A stretch of 64,000 nucleotides of DNA, taken from positions 760,727 to 824,726 of the forward strand of contig NC_091293.1 of NCBI RefSeq assembly GCF_038502225.1, written 5' to 3'. Of this stretch, positions 18,736 through 32,125 are shown piece by piece. The position numbers and the translations under genes were made by a program. The stretch's first letter is position 1. Each line of letters starts with the position of its first letter. Origin of the DNA: Cherax quadricarinatus (taxonomy: Eukaryota; Arthropoda; Malacostraca; Decapoda; Parastacidae). The notes below the pieces were generated by a model, which was given only the letters and a program-made list of their open reading frames with translations, was not told the DNA's origin and did not search any database.

Positions 18736-21700
18736 TTCAAATTCAAATTCAAATTCAAAGTTTATTCTCTATAAAGATTACAATGTTGAATTTACAGAAT
18801 TTGGTTGTTGTGTGGTTTACATGTAGTTAAATAATGATTACAGAGTGTACCACTAGAACGCCTAGCATGGCTAGGCATTTCGGGCAGACTTAGTTTAATT
18901 CTTTATTTTAAAATATTACAAATTATGAGGTAAGTTGGTATTATGGCTAAGTGACTAAATACTAGTTTGTGAGTTTAGCAATGTGAATGCTTTTGTTTTG
19001 GCACAGTACATAGTTTCAGTATTGGAGTATCATAGAATTCATTATTTTAAGATTGAGATTAATATTTCTGTTTATGGTCAAATGGGTGAGTGAGTGTAAG
19101 TGTGAACCACCAGGTGGTATTCGTGTAGTTAGTTGATGGGGTTTATCAGGGAGATAAGATGTTTTCTAATGGTAGTTTTGAAGGTGATGAATGTGTCTGC
19201 AGTTCTAGAGTTCTCAGGTAGGGTGTTCCAGATTTTAGGGCCTTTGACATACATTGAATTTTTGTAAAGGTTTAGTCGGAGATGGGGAATGTCGTAGAGA
19301 TGTTTGTGTCTGGTGTTATGCCTGTGGGTTCTGTCACAACTATCAAGAAAGCGTTTTAGGTCAAGGTTGATATTGGAGTTTAAGGTCCTGTAGATGTAGA
19401 TTGCACAGTAGTAAGTGTGGATGTACTGAACAGGGAGTAAGTTTAGATCTATGAAGAGTGGGGGGGTGTGTTGCCAGGGATGGGATTTAGTGATTATTCT
19501 TACTGCAGCTTTTTGTTGGGTTATTATTGGCTTTAGGTGTGTTGCTGCAGTTGATCCCCAAGCACAAATAGCATAGGTGAGGTATGGATAAATAAGTGAG
19601 TGGTATAGTGTGAGAAGGGCATTTTGCGGCACGTAGTATCGTATCTTGGAGAGGATCCCAACTGTTTTGGATACTTTTTTGGTTATGTGTTGGATATGGG
19701 TGCTGAAATTCAGGTTGTTGTCAAGGTATAGGCCTAGGAATTTGCCCTCATTATGTCAGGTAATTAGAGTGTTGTCGATCTTAATGTTAATTTGTGCATC
19801 TCCTGCTCTGCTACCAAACATAATATAGTAGGTTTTGTCAGTGTTAAGCATAAGTTTATTGGCTGTCATCCAAGTCGATATTTTGATCAGCTCCTCGTTA
19901 ACAATGGTGTTGAGGGTGGCAAGATTAGGGTGAGAGATGACATAAGTCGTGTCGTCAGCAAAGAGAATGAGTTTCAGGTGTTGGGATACGTTTGGAAGAT
20001 CATTGATGTATATGAGGAAGAGCAGGGGACCAAGGACACTTCCCTGCGGAACTCCAGTATCAAGTGGCCGTGTTGTTGATGCTGTGTCTTTAATGGTAAC
20101 ATACTGATACCTATTAGTAAGGTAAGATTTGAAATAAGCAAGCGCATGGCCTCTTATACCGTAATGGTCAAGTTTGTGGAGTAGGATGTCGTGGTCTACT
20201 GTGTCAAAAGCTTTTCTTAGGTCAATAAAAATTCCTAGTGGATATTCCTTATTTTCCAATGCTGTGTAAAGCAGATCTAGCATTTTTATGATTGCATCAT
20301 TAGTGCTTTTATTTTTCCTAAATCCAAATTGGCAGGGGTTGAGTATGTTTTGTGCTGTTATAAATGAATACAGTCTCCTGTGCTCGAGTTTCTCAAAGAT
20401 TTTGGATAGCAATGGTAAGTTTGATATTGGCCTATAGTTGTTTAAGTCTGTAGGGTCACCACCTTTATGTATTGGTGTAACCCTTGCCATCTTGAGTAGT
20501 TTCGGGAAGGTGCTAGTTTCTAGGGACTTGTTAAAAAGTAATGAAATAGCATGCGAAAGGATATGGGCCGCTCGCTTGTACAGTAATGGTGGGACATTAG
20601 ACAGATTCCCTGAGTTGTTTTTAAGTGACTATAATCTCGGTGACTTCCGAGGGCTAAGGTTGGTGCAAGATAGAAGGAATTTGGGAAATTCCCATCTAGG
20701 TAGTCCCCGGCATGGGCATTAGTATGTGGGATTTTATTGGCGAGATTAGATCCTATGGTTGAGAAGAAGTCGTTTATCTTGTTAGCTGTGTCAGTGGGAT
20801 GTAGTGGTGTTTCATTAGGTTTAGTTAGGACAATATTCTTGGTTTTTTTCAGTTTGTGGGTCCCTAGAATCTGAGAGAGTGTTTTCCAGGTCTTTTTTAT
20901 ATCTCCTCTAGTGTCTGTGAATCTACTGGAGTAGTATAGTTGTTTGGCTTTCTTTATTACTTTGGTGAAAACTGATGAATAGTGTTTAAGAATATCTTTG
21001 TGTATTAAGCCCTGTCTATATTGCTTTTCATATTGGTTTTTCTTGTCAATGGATTTCAGAATGGTGCTGGTTAGCCATGGGCAACCAAGCCGTTTGTTTG
21101 TGATCTGTTTCGTTTTTATAGGACAATGTTTGTTGTATAGTCTAAGTAATTTGTTAAGAAAAATGTCTGTCCAGTCATCAATACCATTGGCCTTGGAGAA
21201 TTCTGTAGGCCAGTCAACAATCTCTAGGTCAGTTGTGAACTTCCTTATTGAGGCCTCATCATGGAGTCTAAATGAGACTTTGTTGTATTCAAGTGGTGGT
21301 TTATTAATGTTTGTCAGGAGGAAGGTAGGGTAGTGGTCTGTAGTGCTATCTGTGATTATCCCTGATTTAAGGGGGGCTAGTATATTGGTCCATATGTGGT
21401 CTATTATGGTTGCACTTGTCTCAGTGAGCCTGGTTGGTTTAGTTATTGTTGGTATGAGAAGTGTGTTGTTCATATTGTTGATGAAATCAGTTACAGGCTG
21501 ATCATCTAGTAAGCCAAGGTTGATGTTGAAGTCTCCAGCTAAGAGAAGGTGGTGCTTATTCATTTGTCTGTTTGTTATTAGTGACTTTAATTTCTCACTG
21601 AAATTTGGGATGTTTGTGTGAGGTATCCGGTAAATGGCACCGATTGTTATAGGTGTCTTAAGGTTTTTTACAGTAAAATTAGCAAAAATGTATTCCCCAT

Positions 21701-22095
21701 ATTCATCACTAAAGCAAGTGGTGCTAATACAAGATAATTGGTTAGAGTAATAGATTGCAATACCACCCCCAACTTGGTTTGGTCTACAGTTGTGAATTGC
21801 TGTGTATCCTGGTAGAGGGTAGATATCTATTGTGTCCTGCTTAAGCCAGGTCTCAGTAAGAATAATGCAGGAGAAGGGTGTCTTTAGTGATTCAAGGAGT
21901 GCCAGGAGGTCATCATAGTGTTTGCTTAAGGACCTGATGTTGTAGTTAAGTACTGATAGGCTTTTAGCATTGTTTAGGATAGTGCTGGCTTGTGATGCTG
22001 TGTAATAAAGGCAGTTACTTTCCAATAGGTTTTGATTGGGTGTCAGATTATGGAGGTTTAGATCAGGGTCAACGTGATCAATCATCTTCTAGGTT
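18736..22095 (-). mobile_element. CR1/L2-like LINE, nearly full length but broken
   Basis: The minus strand carries an APE-type endonuclease (22085 downward: SLSVLNYNIRSLSKHYDDLL, ILTETWL, LLLAGDFNINLG, ATIIDHIWTN, TDHYPTFLL). It is followed by RT (20490-19756: NNYRPISNLPLLSKIFEKLE, LGIFIDLRKAFDTVDHDILL, GVPQGSVLGPLLFLIYINDL, LILFADDTTYVI) and a C-terminal region (19632-19129: RYYVPQNALLTLYHSLIYPY, YVKGPKIWNTLP). The frames are separated by a frameshift near 20.65 kb and a stop near 19756. The 3' end is GAATAAACTTTGAATTTGAA with a (TTTGAA)n tail, as in L2/CR1-group elements. It inserted into the 56-bp array. Confidence 0.85.
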
Positions 22096-22326
22096 TAAAT
22101 TATGGTTATTTATATCCTGAGTTATGTGTTGAGTTCTAGTAGTGATATCTGTAGTGGTGGGAAGCTTGGATAAGTATATAGCTAGAGTATTTTGGTCATA
22201 TAGAGTATAGTCACTACTACACATAATGAAGTTGATGTTGTCTATGTGTTGTGCTGGAATGAACTAAAGTACAACTAGGTATAAACTAGTAATATAAAAA
22301 TACAAATTTAAAATAGAACAAGACTC

Positions 22327-22426
22327 NNNNNNNNNNNNNNNNNNNNNNNNNNNNNNNNNNNNNNNNNNNNNNNNNNNNNNNNNNNNNNNNNNNNNNNNNN
22401 NNNNNNNNNNNNNNNNNNNNNNNNNN
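22327..22426. other. Assembly gap (100 N)
   Basis: Exactly 100 N, a conventional placeholder, so the real distance is unknown. It separates the LINE 5' flank from the sequence downstream of TDP-43. Confidence 1.
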
Positions 22427-25400
22427 GAAGTCCAGTTGCTTGTGATAGCTGGACTTTTTAAATTCCATACGATTTAACACTTTTCAATGGGACTGCTATA
22501 ACAACAGCACTAATTTTTATAATTATGAAAATTTTAGTAGACACCCAAACAAGCCTATAATTAAAAATTAAACAGCACAACCTTTATAATTTTGGATGAT
22601 ACTACGGAGTGGTTCTAGTTTCAACATTAACACACAATTGTTGGCACTTTCTAACCGAAACCAAGTCTTTCACAATAGGACAAAAATAAGGTATAAGAAA
22701 ACTAAAGGCCATCTGGCTGTGAATCGTTTATTAAGACAGAGCACTCTAGCAATACAAACATTCACAATCACGCCCGAAAGGACAACAGTAGAAAGCACAC
22801 AAAGTTCTTGCATTTCAAGCAGCCTGAGAGCACTTGCTTCAAGAGGGTCCATTTTAATCTCAAGTGGGCCTACCTGATACAATCCTCAGGGCCTTTTTGA
22901 CTTTTCACATTCCATCCTATTTATGGCAACTCACTCCTGTCTTGCAACATTCACTAAAACAACTTTACAACATTGGCTCACAGAAACCATTCCTGGCCAG
23001 ATTTCATAATTCATACATTTTGTCCAAATTTCATCACTTAAAAATTCCATGTACCGGAAACATTCCATCATGAATACATGCAGATGTTAAGTCATACTGT
23101 ACTTTCAATCTTCACTAGGCCCTAGCACTAACTACTGGGTCCTTCCCATCCATTAGTCTGCTGTGTGACATCCCCCTTCAAAATATTTTGTTACAAGTTA
23201 ATGATGACACTTCAATGAAATTACACTAGTATGCCATTCCTGGGAAAAAAAAAAAAAAAAAAAAAAAAAAAACATGGAGGTCTACAAATTTCGTTCACAC
23301 TAATATAGCTATAAAGAAAGCTCCATGCCCTATTCAAGGAAGGCTTTTTTTTTTTCACACAACTCTAGTCACCTTACAGCAGGACATACACTTTTGTACC
23401 CTCCTAAGTATTTTTAAAATTAAAAACTCACAGCGCACACTTTTCATAAAGAGCCCGTATTTAGTACGTGTACACCTCGTATATGGGTGAAAAATTCTAA
23501 GAATAATGTGAATAAAATCTTGGGTGAAATGAATGAAAAGAAATAAGAACATTATCATGTTTGTAGTTAGCGAAACTACTCTTTATCAACCGTACTGAAA
23601 TACACTCATGCAAAAAAACTCAAACTTAATATTCTTTCACTTATGACTGAGAAAGATCCTGTGGTAAACACAAGGCCTGCTTGTTAATCGTACGTGGCTC
23701 TATCATACCTTCTTTCATAGCGTGCCAGAGGAGAGCAGGAAGGATGTGGAATATCAATGCAATTCCAATATAATCTAGAACTATGCAGAAAATATAAAGA
23801 TGTTTAAACAAACTGTCAAACATTGTAGAATCGAGATTCAAACCTGCCAGACAATCTTATGTAACTAAAATAAATGCCACTTTAAACGATGACCACAGTC
23901 AAAGCATTAAGATTTGATGCTCGAGTCTAATATGATGATGACTGCCTTCCTGCTTCCAACCGACCAGCACTTCTTACCACCATGCTCAACACACAGACTT
24001 TGTACTGTGATTCCCAGGTCAGTGACCTTGGCAACACCAAGAGGGGGGTCAGGTGAGGTCAAGGTAGTAGTTGCCCCTTCCCAGTATATGTATATAAATC
24101 TATTTAAGTGAAGCAGATTTATTGCCGTGAACAGATTCACAGTTTGAAACTGACAAACTTTTGCAATTCTTATTTCAGTTTCAAACAAAAAACATCTGCA
24201 GCATAATTAAACTTTCAACACAAAATTCCAGTAAAAATTTAGGCCATGAGATTACTCTCCTAATATTAAATTTGGGCAGTGCTCATTGACAGAATGCTAA
24301 GCAAGATGTGTTGAGCAGGGAATAAGGGGCAGAGTCTACACAAGGCCAATGAGACTCGTGCACTTTTTCTTTTTAAAGAGATGCACACAAAGTATTAAAA
24401 TAGAGGCCAATGCTCATATAGACTTTCAAAATATATTAATATATTGCATTGTCACACACTCATAGCTTGGCCTTCCTAGTCTACACACTCAGGGCTTCCT
24501 CGGTCACACCTCACACTGGCAAATATTGAGTCTGATTAGAGTGAGAAACATGATAACTTGTGAAATTATCAGCAATTCCAAACTTTTATCCATTAAACAC
24601 AGAACTTCTCCCTGAATGTATGTGGGGAAAATGATCCATGAGTAACTTCTGATGAAAGGAACTGCTAACAGTCTCAATCTTTTAAACAAACGCACACTAT
24701 ATACAAGACTCCTGGTTCCACACTGTTCACAAAAGGCGAACAGCTAAGCTATGGGGTAAGCAATAAAGTGTGACCTTAGATTACAATGGTGTTGTGAAGC
24801 AGGTTGGAAATCAATTGTCAACTGTAACATTAATATAATAACAGCGTTTCATGAGAACGGTATGGAGCCAGGCTCATGGTACTGATTGCCTCAGATCCTC
24901 TCCACCCATCAAAGAAGTGCAATAAATCCAGTGAACCTACGTTACTGGATACCATTACTCATCTCTGAAAGGTCTAGAGGGCCTCTCTCTCGCGCAACTG
25001 AGACTTACACACCCATTGAACCGACTGTTTTGCACGGCCCTGGCATTGGCAAGCTCTGCCATCCACACGTCCATACCACTCTCAGTACAATATAGCTGTC
25101 ACACGGTTGGTCACTTTCCTTCTGGCAAGGTTGCCACCACCCATGCCCCGGGAGGCTACACGCAGCAAGAGAGGAGTGCCCTTACAATCATACCATGTGA
25201 TCAAACACTGCTACAACATTCAGGGCCAAGTACTTGGGCCCCAGCACCCACCCATACGTGATCACACCAAACGATACACACTAAGCGTGAATATTATTCA
25301 TTATAATTAAAGTGAATACTTTCCTAAAACTAGAGCATGCTTCAGACAAGGGAAGAGGGAGTGTTGACTTGACCCACACACACTAACACCCCTGAGCCAC

Positions 25401-25544
25401 CCCCTCTGCCTTTGCAGGCAGGTATTAAAGAATTTACTTTACAGCAGACACTCAGTTGATGTAAACTGTCTTACCAAATCATTCTACTCGTCATGGCCTG
25501 ATGTCTCATCCACTCTTCACCCACCCAGGTCTGCCACAACATTC
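22427..25544 (-). other. Region downstream of the TDP-43 stop codon; candidate long 3' UTR
   Basis: About 3.1 kb without a credible frame and without the dispersed repeats that crowd the rest of the window, which fits a long, conserved-type 3' UTR as in other TDP-43 genes. Minus-strand AATAAA occurs near 24116 and 22726; I cannot tell which is used. Poly-A/T runs at about 23248 and 23346 are present. The transcript end is not shown by sequence alone. Confidence 0.45.
25375..25383 (-). promoter_or_regulatory. UG-rich site in the candidate TDP-43 3' UTR
   Basis: The transcript strand reads GTGTGTGTG preceded by GGTGTTA, about 160 nt past the stop. Short UG repeats are the known binding sites of TDP-43, and its family autoregulates through its 3' UTR. 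The site is short, so this is suggestive only. Confidence 0.35.
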
Positions 25545-26321
25545 TTACATATCATACCTATTGTACTCCTTCCTGCTCTGAGAAGGGCCCCAAGACCCAC
25601 CCTGCTGACTACCATCTCCCCAGCCTCCACCTGAGCTACCAGTTCCCCAACTGCCATGACCCCCTCCCCCTTGATTAACTGGAGGAGGATTGCTAGTAGG
25701 TCCTCCTTGACTGGCCTGCCCTCCCTGGTTGTAGCCACCCGGTGCTTGGGAGCCATCTTGGTTCTGCTGCTGCAGGTTACCGAGGAGACCCCAGCTGGCC
25801 TGGCTAAGAGCAGCAAGCATGGGCATGGTCAGTGCCCCCATATTAAGTGGGTTAACATTTTGTCCCCCACCTTGCCCTCCCTGTCCTGATCCTCCAAGAC
25901 CTAAAGAAGTACCCAAGGCTGCCAAGTTTGGCATTTCCCTGTTCCCACCTTGATTCCAATTACCACCATTATTCATTCCCTGTCCATAGCCACCCTGCCC
26001 ATAGCCACCCTGACCATACCCTCGCCCATCACCCATGCGTCCACCACGCCCAAAAGGTCCACGGTTGGGGTCACTCTTGGGTGCAGCATTTGACACATGA
26101 ACAGATGTGCCTTTCACTATATGATCCTCACCACAGAGAGACTGAGCTACATCAGGATCTAAGAACGTAACAAAGGCAAAAGCCCTGAATGGCTTAGGAA
26201 TGAAAACATCGGTGACCTCACCAAACTTGCTGAAGTATTCTCGCAGATCATCAGCGCTAATGTCTTCAGTGCAACGGCCAATGAACACTTTGCTGTTCAC
26301 CTGCTGAATTTGTCCTTCCTG
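25545..26321 (-). CDS. TARDBP: TDP-43 coding exon 4: RRM2 and Gly-rich C-terminal domain
   Basis: The acceptor ATATTCCAG is followed in frame by [23 protein letters not shown]2 spans about residues 193-261, with RNP2 KVFIGR and RNP1 [11 protein letters not shown], both near-identical to animal TDP-43. The rest (262-440) is the low-complexity domain: three GYGQG repeats, a long Gly/Gln/Asn region and, at about 348-365, [18 protein letters not shown]. That is the conserved short helix which drives self-association in this family. The protein ends KEYNRYDM. The exon gives 258 residues; an alternative acceptor one codon in (CAGCAG) would remove one Gln. The stop codon overlaps a GTAAG that resembles a splice donor. 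Drosophila calls this gene TBPH. Confidence 0.95.
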   Translation of the reverse strand, partial: QEGQIQQVNSKVFIGRCTEDISADDLREYFSKFGEVTDVFIPKPFRAFAFVTFLDPDVAQSLCGEDHIVKGTSVHVSNAAPKSDPNRGPFGRGGRMGDGRGYGQGGYGQGGYGQGMNNGGNWNQGGNREMPNLAALGTSLGLGGSGQGGQGGGQNVNPLNMGALTMPMLAALSQASWGLLGNLQQQNQDGSQAPGGYNQGGQASQGGPTSNPPPVNQGGGGHGSWGTGSSGGGWGDGSQQGGSWGPSQSRKEYNRYDM

Positions 26322-26473
26322 CTGGAATATGTAAGAATAATATGGATCAGATCATGTTAAGAATTACATTGTAATTTACGTAATTTTCAGATAAATTATA
26401 AAATATTCTGGAAATTTACAGACATTTGTACTATTTTAACAGACATTAAAAAATAAAGTTAACGAAGAACTAC

Positions 26474-26614
26474 CTTTGAATTTGGGATCTTGACATCACA
26501 GAGACGACCATCAATCATGTGACGCTGTGACAAAACTCTTACTTGCGTCTCGTAATTACCAAATCTGATGAACCCAAATCCTTTGCTTTGACTGGTCTTT
26601 GGGTCTTTCTTAAC
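26474..26614 (-). CDS. TARDBP: TDP-43 coding exon 3: second half of RRM1
   Basis: Exactly 47 codons, phase 0 at both ends (TTTGCAG|GTTAAG ... TCAAAG|GTAGTT). It begins [20 protein letters not shown], which holds RNP1 of RRM1 (KGFGFIRF), and continues [20 protein letters not shown] to PNSK. These residues make the UG-repeat RNA contacts in characterised TDP-43. Residues 136-182 of the predicted protein. It is separated from exon 4 by an intron of about 150 bp and from exon 2 by 102 bp. Confidence 0.95.
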
Positions 26615-26716
26615 CTGCAAATGCACAAACAATTACCACAAAAATAACAAGAAAAATAAACTAAATTAAACTAAGGCAAAATAAGGATCTACATAAAGCC
26701 AAATCAATTAACCCAC

Positions 26717-26886
26717 CTGTGCCATAAGAACTTCTCCAAATGGCTCAAAGTACTCGCGTAGTTCCTTTTCAGTTGTCTTCCAAGGAAGACCCAAGACAAT
26801 CAAATCTGAGCATCGCTGTTTGCTTTCCATTCTCTTCGTTTTCGACATGGAACTCTCCAGATGGTCATCAGATTTGCGTTTGTTTT
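26717..26886 (-). CDS. TARDBP: TDP-43 coding exon 2: nuclear localisation signal and first half of RRM1
   Basis: The acceptor CATTTGTCAG precedes AAAACAAACGC. Completing the codon begun in exon 1 gives E, then [19 protein letters not shown]. The two basic clusters (KRK and SKTKR) match the bipartite NLS of TDP-43. RRM1 starts at about residue 106 with RNP2 LIVLGL, followed by [20 protein letters not shown]; the Trp of LPW is the conserved RNA-stacking residue. The exon is 170 nt and ends in phase 0 at MAQ|GTGGGT. The upstream splice partner lies 24.8 kb away, which is unusual beside the ~100-bp introns on the other side. Confidence 0.93.
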
Positions 26887-28176
26887 CTGACAAATGGAGG
26901 AAAAAAACCTTATTGGTAAACCATGTCACACAATGTTATACATATATAAAAGCTACTTCTTTACTTAAAAAGCAGAAACCTGCACCTAGCTTAAAATACA
27001 GTATCTAAAATTTTAATGCAAAAGCTAAGATACCTTCCCCAAAGGTAATGATTAAGAAGTAATGTATACCGTGGAAAAGCAAGAATGTTCACAATGATTG
27101 TTCTTATTAAATTTGGGTAAACTAGGTAAAATAGGAAATTTACCAGACTGTAGTAAAGTTAAATCATCTCCCCTCCCCATTACTAGTCTTAAATCAAGGT
27201 TTCACTATATTAAACACTACACATCAACACGTGTCAACAATCTTTTCTGAGAAAAAAAAATGAAAAGGCTCTGAAATGCCAAATACAAGTTATTAAATGC
27301 TAGAAAATGTCTGTTTTAGTGTAGAAAACTATTTCACACTGGCCATTCAGCTAAGAAAATTTCACCTTCATTGTAATTTTTTTGGCTTAATGAAGCTTTC
27401 CTTTATAGGACATTAGGTAATTTTAACTAACAACCAAATCACCCAGCCATAATTGCCAGTAATAAGAGCTCCGAAGCTTTTCCACATGTAAGACTGACCC
27501 AGTCTATTATCTACAGCAAACTGGTAGCATGACTAAGGCATTATCTGAATAGTTACGCTCTTACCAAGCAAGATTACTAATTACAAGAAGGCATTTCATT
27601 TTTAACCCTTATTTCTTTTAGGTTATCTTTCATCCACTTTCACATGCTGTTGTCATTCTTTTATTCTGACAATTAGTGATTGACCTAAGCTGACAAGCAC
27701 CAAAATACAGACATGCATAACTTTCATGTTTCAAGCACTCACCCTCAAAGAAATACAGTACTTAACAGTCAAGAACCCATTCAATTAAATTTGAGAAAAT
27801 AACTTTCAAGCATGTTTAAACACTCATAAAACTAAAGTAACTGAATGTTAAATATGTCTGCTTTATCATTCCACACCAAAGTACAGGTATATGACAAGCA
27901 CACTGGGGACAAAACTAGTATGCATAAAAGATGAGAATTTAAAAGCCTTAAGAATCACTTTCCTAACTTTAAAACTTATAACAGTCTGAAGAGTACTGCA
28001 TTTTCAAGTATTTTTTTAATTAATATATTTCAGGTATATCTCATTAAATACCAATGCCTAAAGCTTAAGCTTCTTTCCATCACTGGTGCTGTAATGCATA
28101 ATCCTGGAATCCACAGACTGTAAGCCATAGAGTTCCTGCACAATCTTTTGAAGTTTACATTGCTGTATTCTAGGTT
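26887..28176. other. Intron stretch without recognised features
   Basis: AT-rich intronic DNA without a frame or known repeat. Confidence 0.4.
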
Positions 28177-28180
28177 TTAA

Positions 28181-29260
28181 CCCTTTGACTGTCGCAACCC
28201 CCAATCCTGAGGCATCTCCTGGTGTCGCAAAAATTAAAAAAAAAAAAATTATTTTTCTTATGAAATGATAGAGAATCTTTTCCCGATTGTAATGACACCA
28301 AAAAAACGAAAATTGATGGAAAACTGACGGAATTATGCTCTCGCGAAGTTAGCGACCTCGGCGCTGTTTACAAATCGACAATTTCGCCCACTTTGAGCCC
28401 TATTTTTGGGTAATTCCATTGTTCCAGTCGCCCAAACTCATAGCTATTTCTTTAGAACTCAATTTTTCTATCGATTGAGTACAAGAAACTGCCCATTTAC
28501 CGACTTCAACTACCTAATAATGTGGTCAGAAATTTGCAATTTGGCCAATTTCACAAAAACTAAAAAATATGACAATTTCAAAATAAGGTCCAGAATGAAC
28601 AATGCAGACATTCCTGGCTCTAAAATAACATTTTCTTTGCTCAACAGTCATGTCTCCAGGCCCCTCTGATATTACTCTTGCTTTCATTTTGAATTTTTAT
28701 TCAAACAAAAAATAGAAGACTTACTATTATGCAGACTACTGCAATACTGTAATAATTGTATAAATAACATCAACCCATTCATGACTGCATATTAGAATGG
28801 CTAGTTGGACATTTATTGGACAATGGCATCATTTGTTTACTTTTGAACATTGGCAAAAATCAAACATTTCCCCTACTTTGAGCTCCATTTCTAGGTTCTT
28901 TTTATAGTAAAATCAATCAAAATCACCTCTATTTCTATAATATGTTTTCCATTCTATCAAATGAGACCAAGAAAACGAGAACACAACCATAAATACTATA
29001 CGAAAATAGACCACAAATTCGGCATTTTAATTAAAAAAAAAAAAAAAAAAACCAGGTCAGAGTTTTTTCTCTCTCATTATGCACTGCGTGCTCCAGGATT
29101 TTTTTTATATGGTGCACACTGACCACACAGACCCATTCTCTCACACGTGGGCCTACCAGCTTTCTCCTGCTTGATTTGAAGCCGCTAGAATTTATGAGTA
29201 TATATACGTCAAACACGGTACCCCATAAGACGTATATATATGGCCGCAACAGTCAAAGGG
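28181..29260. mobile_element. TTAA-flanked MITE family, complete copy of 1080 bp
   Basis: Flanked by TTAA on both sides. The ends are inverted: CCCTTTGACTGTCGC on the left and GCAACAGTCAAAGGG on the right. The interior (TGCTCTCGCGAAGTTAGCGA, TTCGCCCACTTTGAGCCCTA) recurs at 30843, 31860 and 57719. TTAA target and C3 termini are piggyBac-like. No transposase frame, so non-autonomous. Confidence 0.8.
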
Positions 29261-29264
29261 TTAA

Positions 29265-30316
<1,052 letters not shown>

Positions 30317-30451
30317 TCAACCCAAACATCTGTTAATACATTCACACAAACCTTTCCATTCAGGAAGAAAGAGTATAATACTACAATGTGATAAAGAGCT
30401 GGTACCAAAGTCAGCTAATGCAATGGAATAAACTTCTAACCCTGCTGTGCA

Positions 30452-30488
30452 CGCGCGCACACACACACACACACACATACGCGTGCAC
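30452..30488 (-). repeat. Second CA/TG microsatellite
   Basis: GCGCGCACACACACACAC and onward to ATACGCGTGCACCC: about ten CA units with alternating CG, a purine-pyrimidine alternation also favourable to Z-DNA. Confidence 0.85.
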
Positions 30489-30842
30489 CCACCCACACAG
30501 GCAAGCTGAAAAAAAAAAAAATACATAATCATACCAAGTTAAAAGGAGTGCCTGCATCCATAAAAGTACAACAAAGTATTTTAATACTGAGGAAAAACAG
30601 AATAGCTGTCACTGCATATCTGTGAGCTTCCTTATTTGCAAGCTTTGATAATCAATTTTCCTGTTGAACAACCTGAAAATAATTTGAATTAGACTAAATT
30701 TTTATCTTGGTACCCCTCTTTTCAGGCTTACTACAGGATCCTTTGAAGTGTAAACTTAGCCAAAAGGCTTTATTCAAATTATACTTGATGACTGTCCAGC
30801 CGAAATCTTTATTCTGGCCATTCTTACAAATACCAATATTAA

Positions 30843-31805
30843 CCCTTTCAGTGTCGGTGCCATTGTATATCTGCTTTGAAGCCAGTGTTGATCACGTAGT
30901 ATTACACCATGAACTTAGCTCACTCAGACAAGCTGTGAACTGTAAATCTGAACATTGATAATGTGTGTATGCAGTAAGTGTGCACCATATAAAGAAAATC
31001 CTGCAGTACGTAGTGCACGAGAAAAAAAAAGGCATCTCTGCCGTGTATTTTCACATGGCTTTTATGGCAGTATTGATAGAATGGAAGATATGTTACAGAA
31101 ATAGAAATGGTTTTTGATTAGTTTCAGGAATGAAAGTAGCTTGAAATTGAGCTCAGTGAAAATGTTTGATTTGTTGCCAATATTCCAAAGTACACAAATT
31201 ACGTCACTTGTCCAATAAACGCCCAAATGGCAAGTCATATATACATTTATAAAGGCACTGATATTTATACAATTATAATAATGCAGTAGTCTGCATAACA
31301 GTAAATTTTCTATTTTTTTTTTTTGTGAGTAAAAATTCAAAACTGAAGGCAAACATAATATAAGAGGGACCTGGAGACGTGACTAAGTTATAGAGGAAAT
31401 GTTTATTTAGTGCCAGGAATGTCAACATTGTTTAGACTGGACCCTATTTCCAAATTGGTAATTGTTGAATTTTGTATGCAACTGGCCAAATTACAGATTT
31501 CTGATCACTATTGGATAGTTGAAATGGGTAAATTAGCAGTTTTACTCAATCAATAGAATAGACGGAACGCTATCAAAATAGCCGAGTTTGGTGGACTGGA
31601 ACAACGGAATTGGCCAAAAACACAAAGCGGACGAAATCACATATGTAAATATTGCAAGGACCACTGAGATCATAATTCTGCAAGTTTTCCATCAAATTTT
31701 GTACTGTTGATTTCATTACCCTCAGAAAGTATCATTTCACTTTTTTTTTTTTAAATTCTTCGACCCTGAGACAAAGTTTAACAGTGGGGGTCTCGACACA
31801 AAGGG
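30843..31805. mobile_element. TTAA-flanked MITE, copy of 963 bp
   Basis: TTAA at 30839-30842 and 31806-31809. Ends CCCTTTCAGTGTCGG and TCGACACAAAGGG are inverted with some divergence. Interior blocks are inverted relative to the copy at 28181. Confidence 0.75.
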
Positions 31806-31829
31806 TTAACCAGGGTTAACCACAGTGGA

Positions 31830-32071
31830 CTGTGGCCCGGTGGCAAAGCTCTTGCTTAACCCTTTCAGGGTCCGTGCCGTAGTTCTACGGCTTTGAGTTG
31901 AGGGTCCAAACCGTAGATGTATGCCATGAGCTCAGCTCACTCTGATAAGCTGTGAGTGGTAAATTTGGGCCTAGATATGAGACTACATCGATGTGGTATG
32001 TGTGCACCACAAAGCAAATCCTACAGCACAAAGTGCATAATGAGAGGAGAGAGAGAGAGAGAGAGAGAGAG

Positions 32072-32125
<54 letters not shown>

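Noticed and set aside
19792..21333. Plus-strand frames between 19.8 and 21.3 kb
   Set aside because: Shadows of the minus-strand LINE frames.
22286..22480. Frame spanning the N block
   Set aside because: It reads through unknown bases; no evidence.
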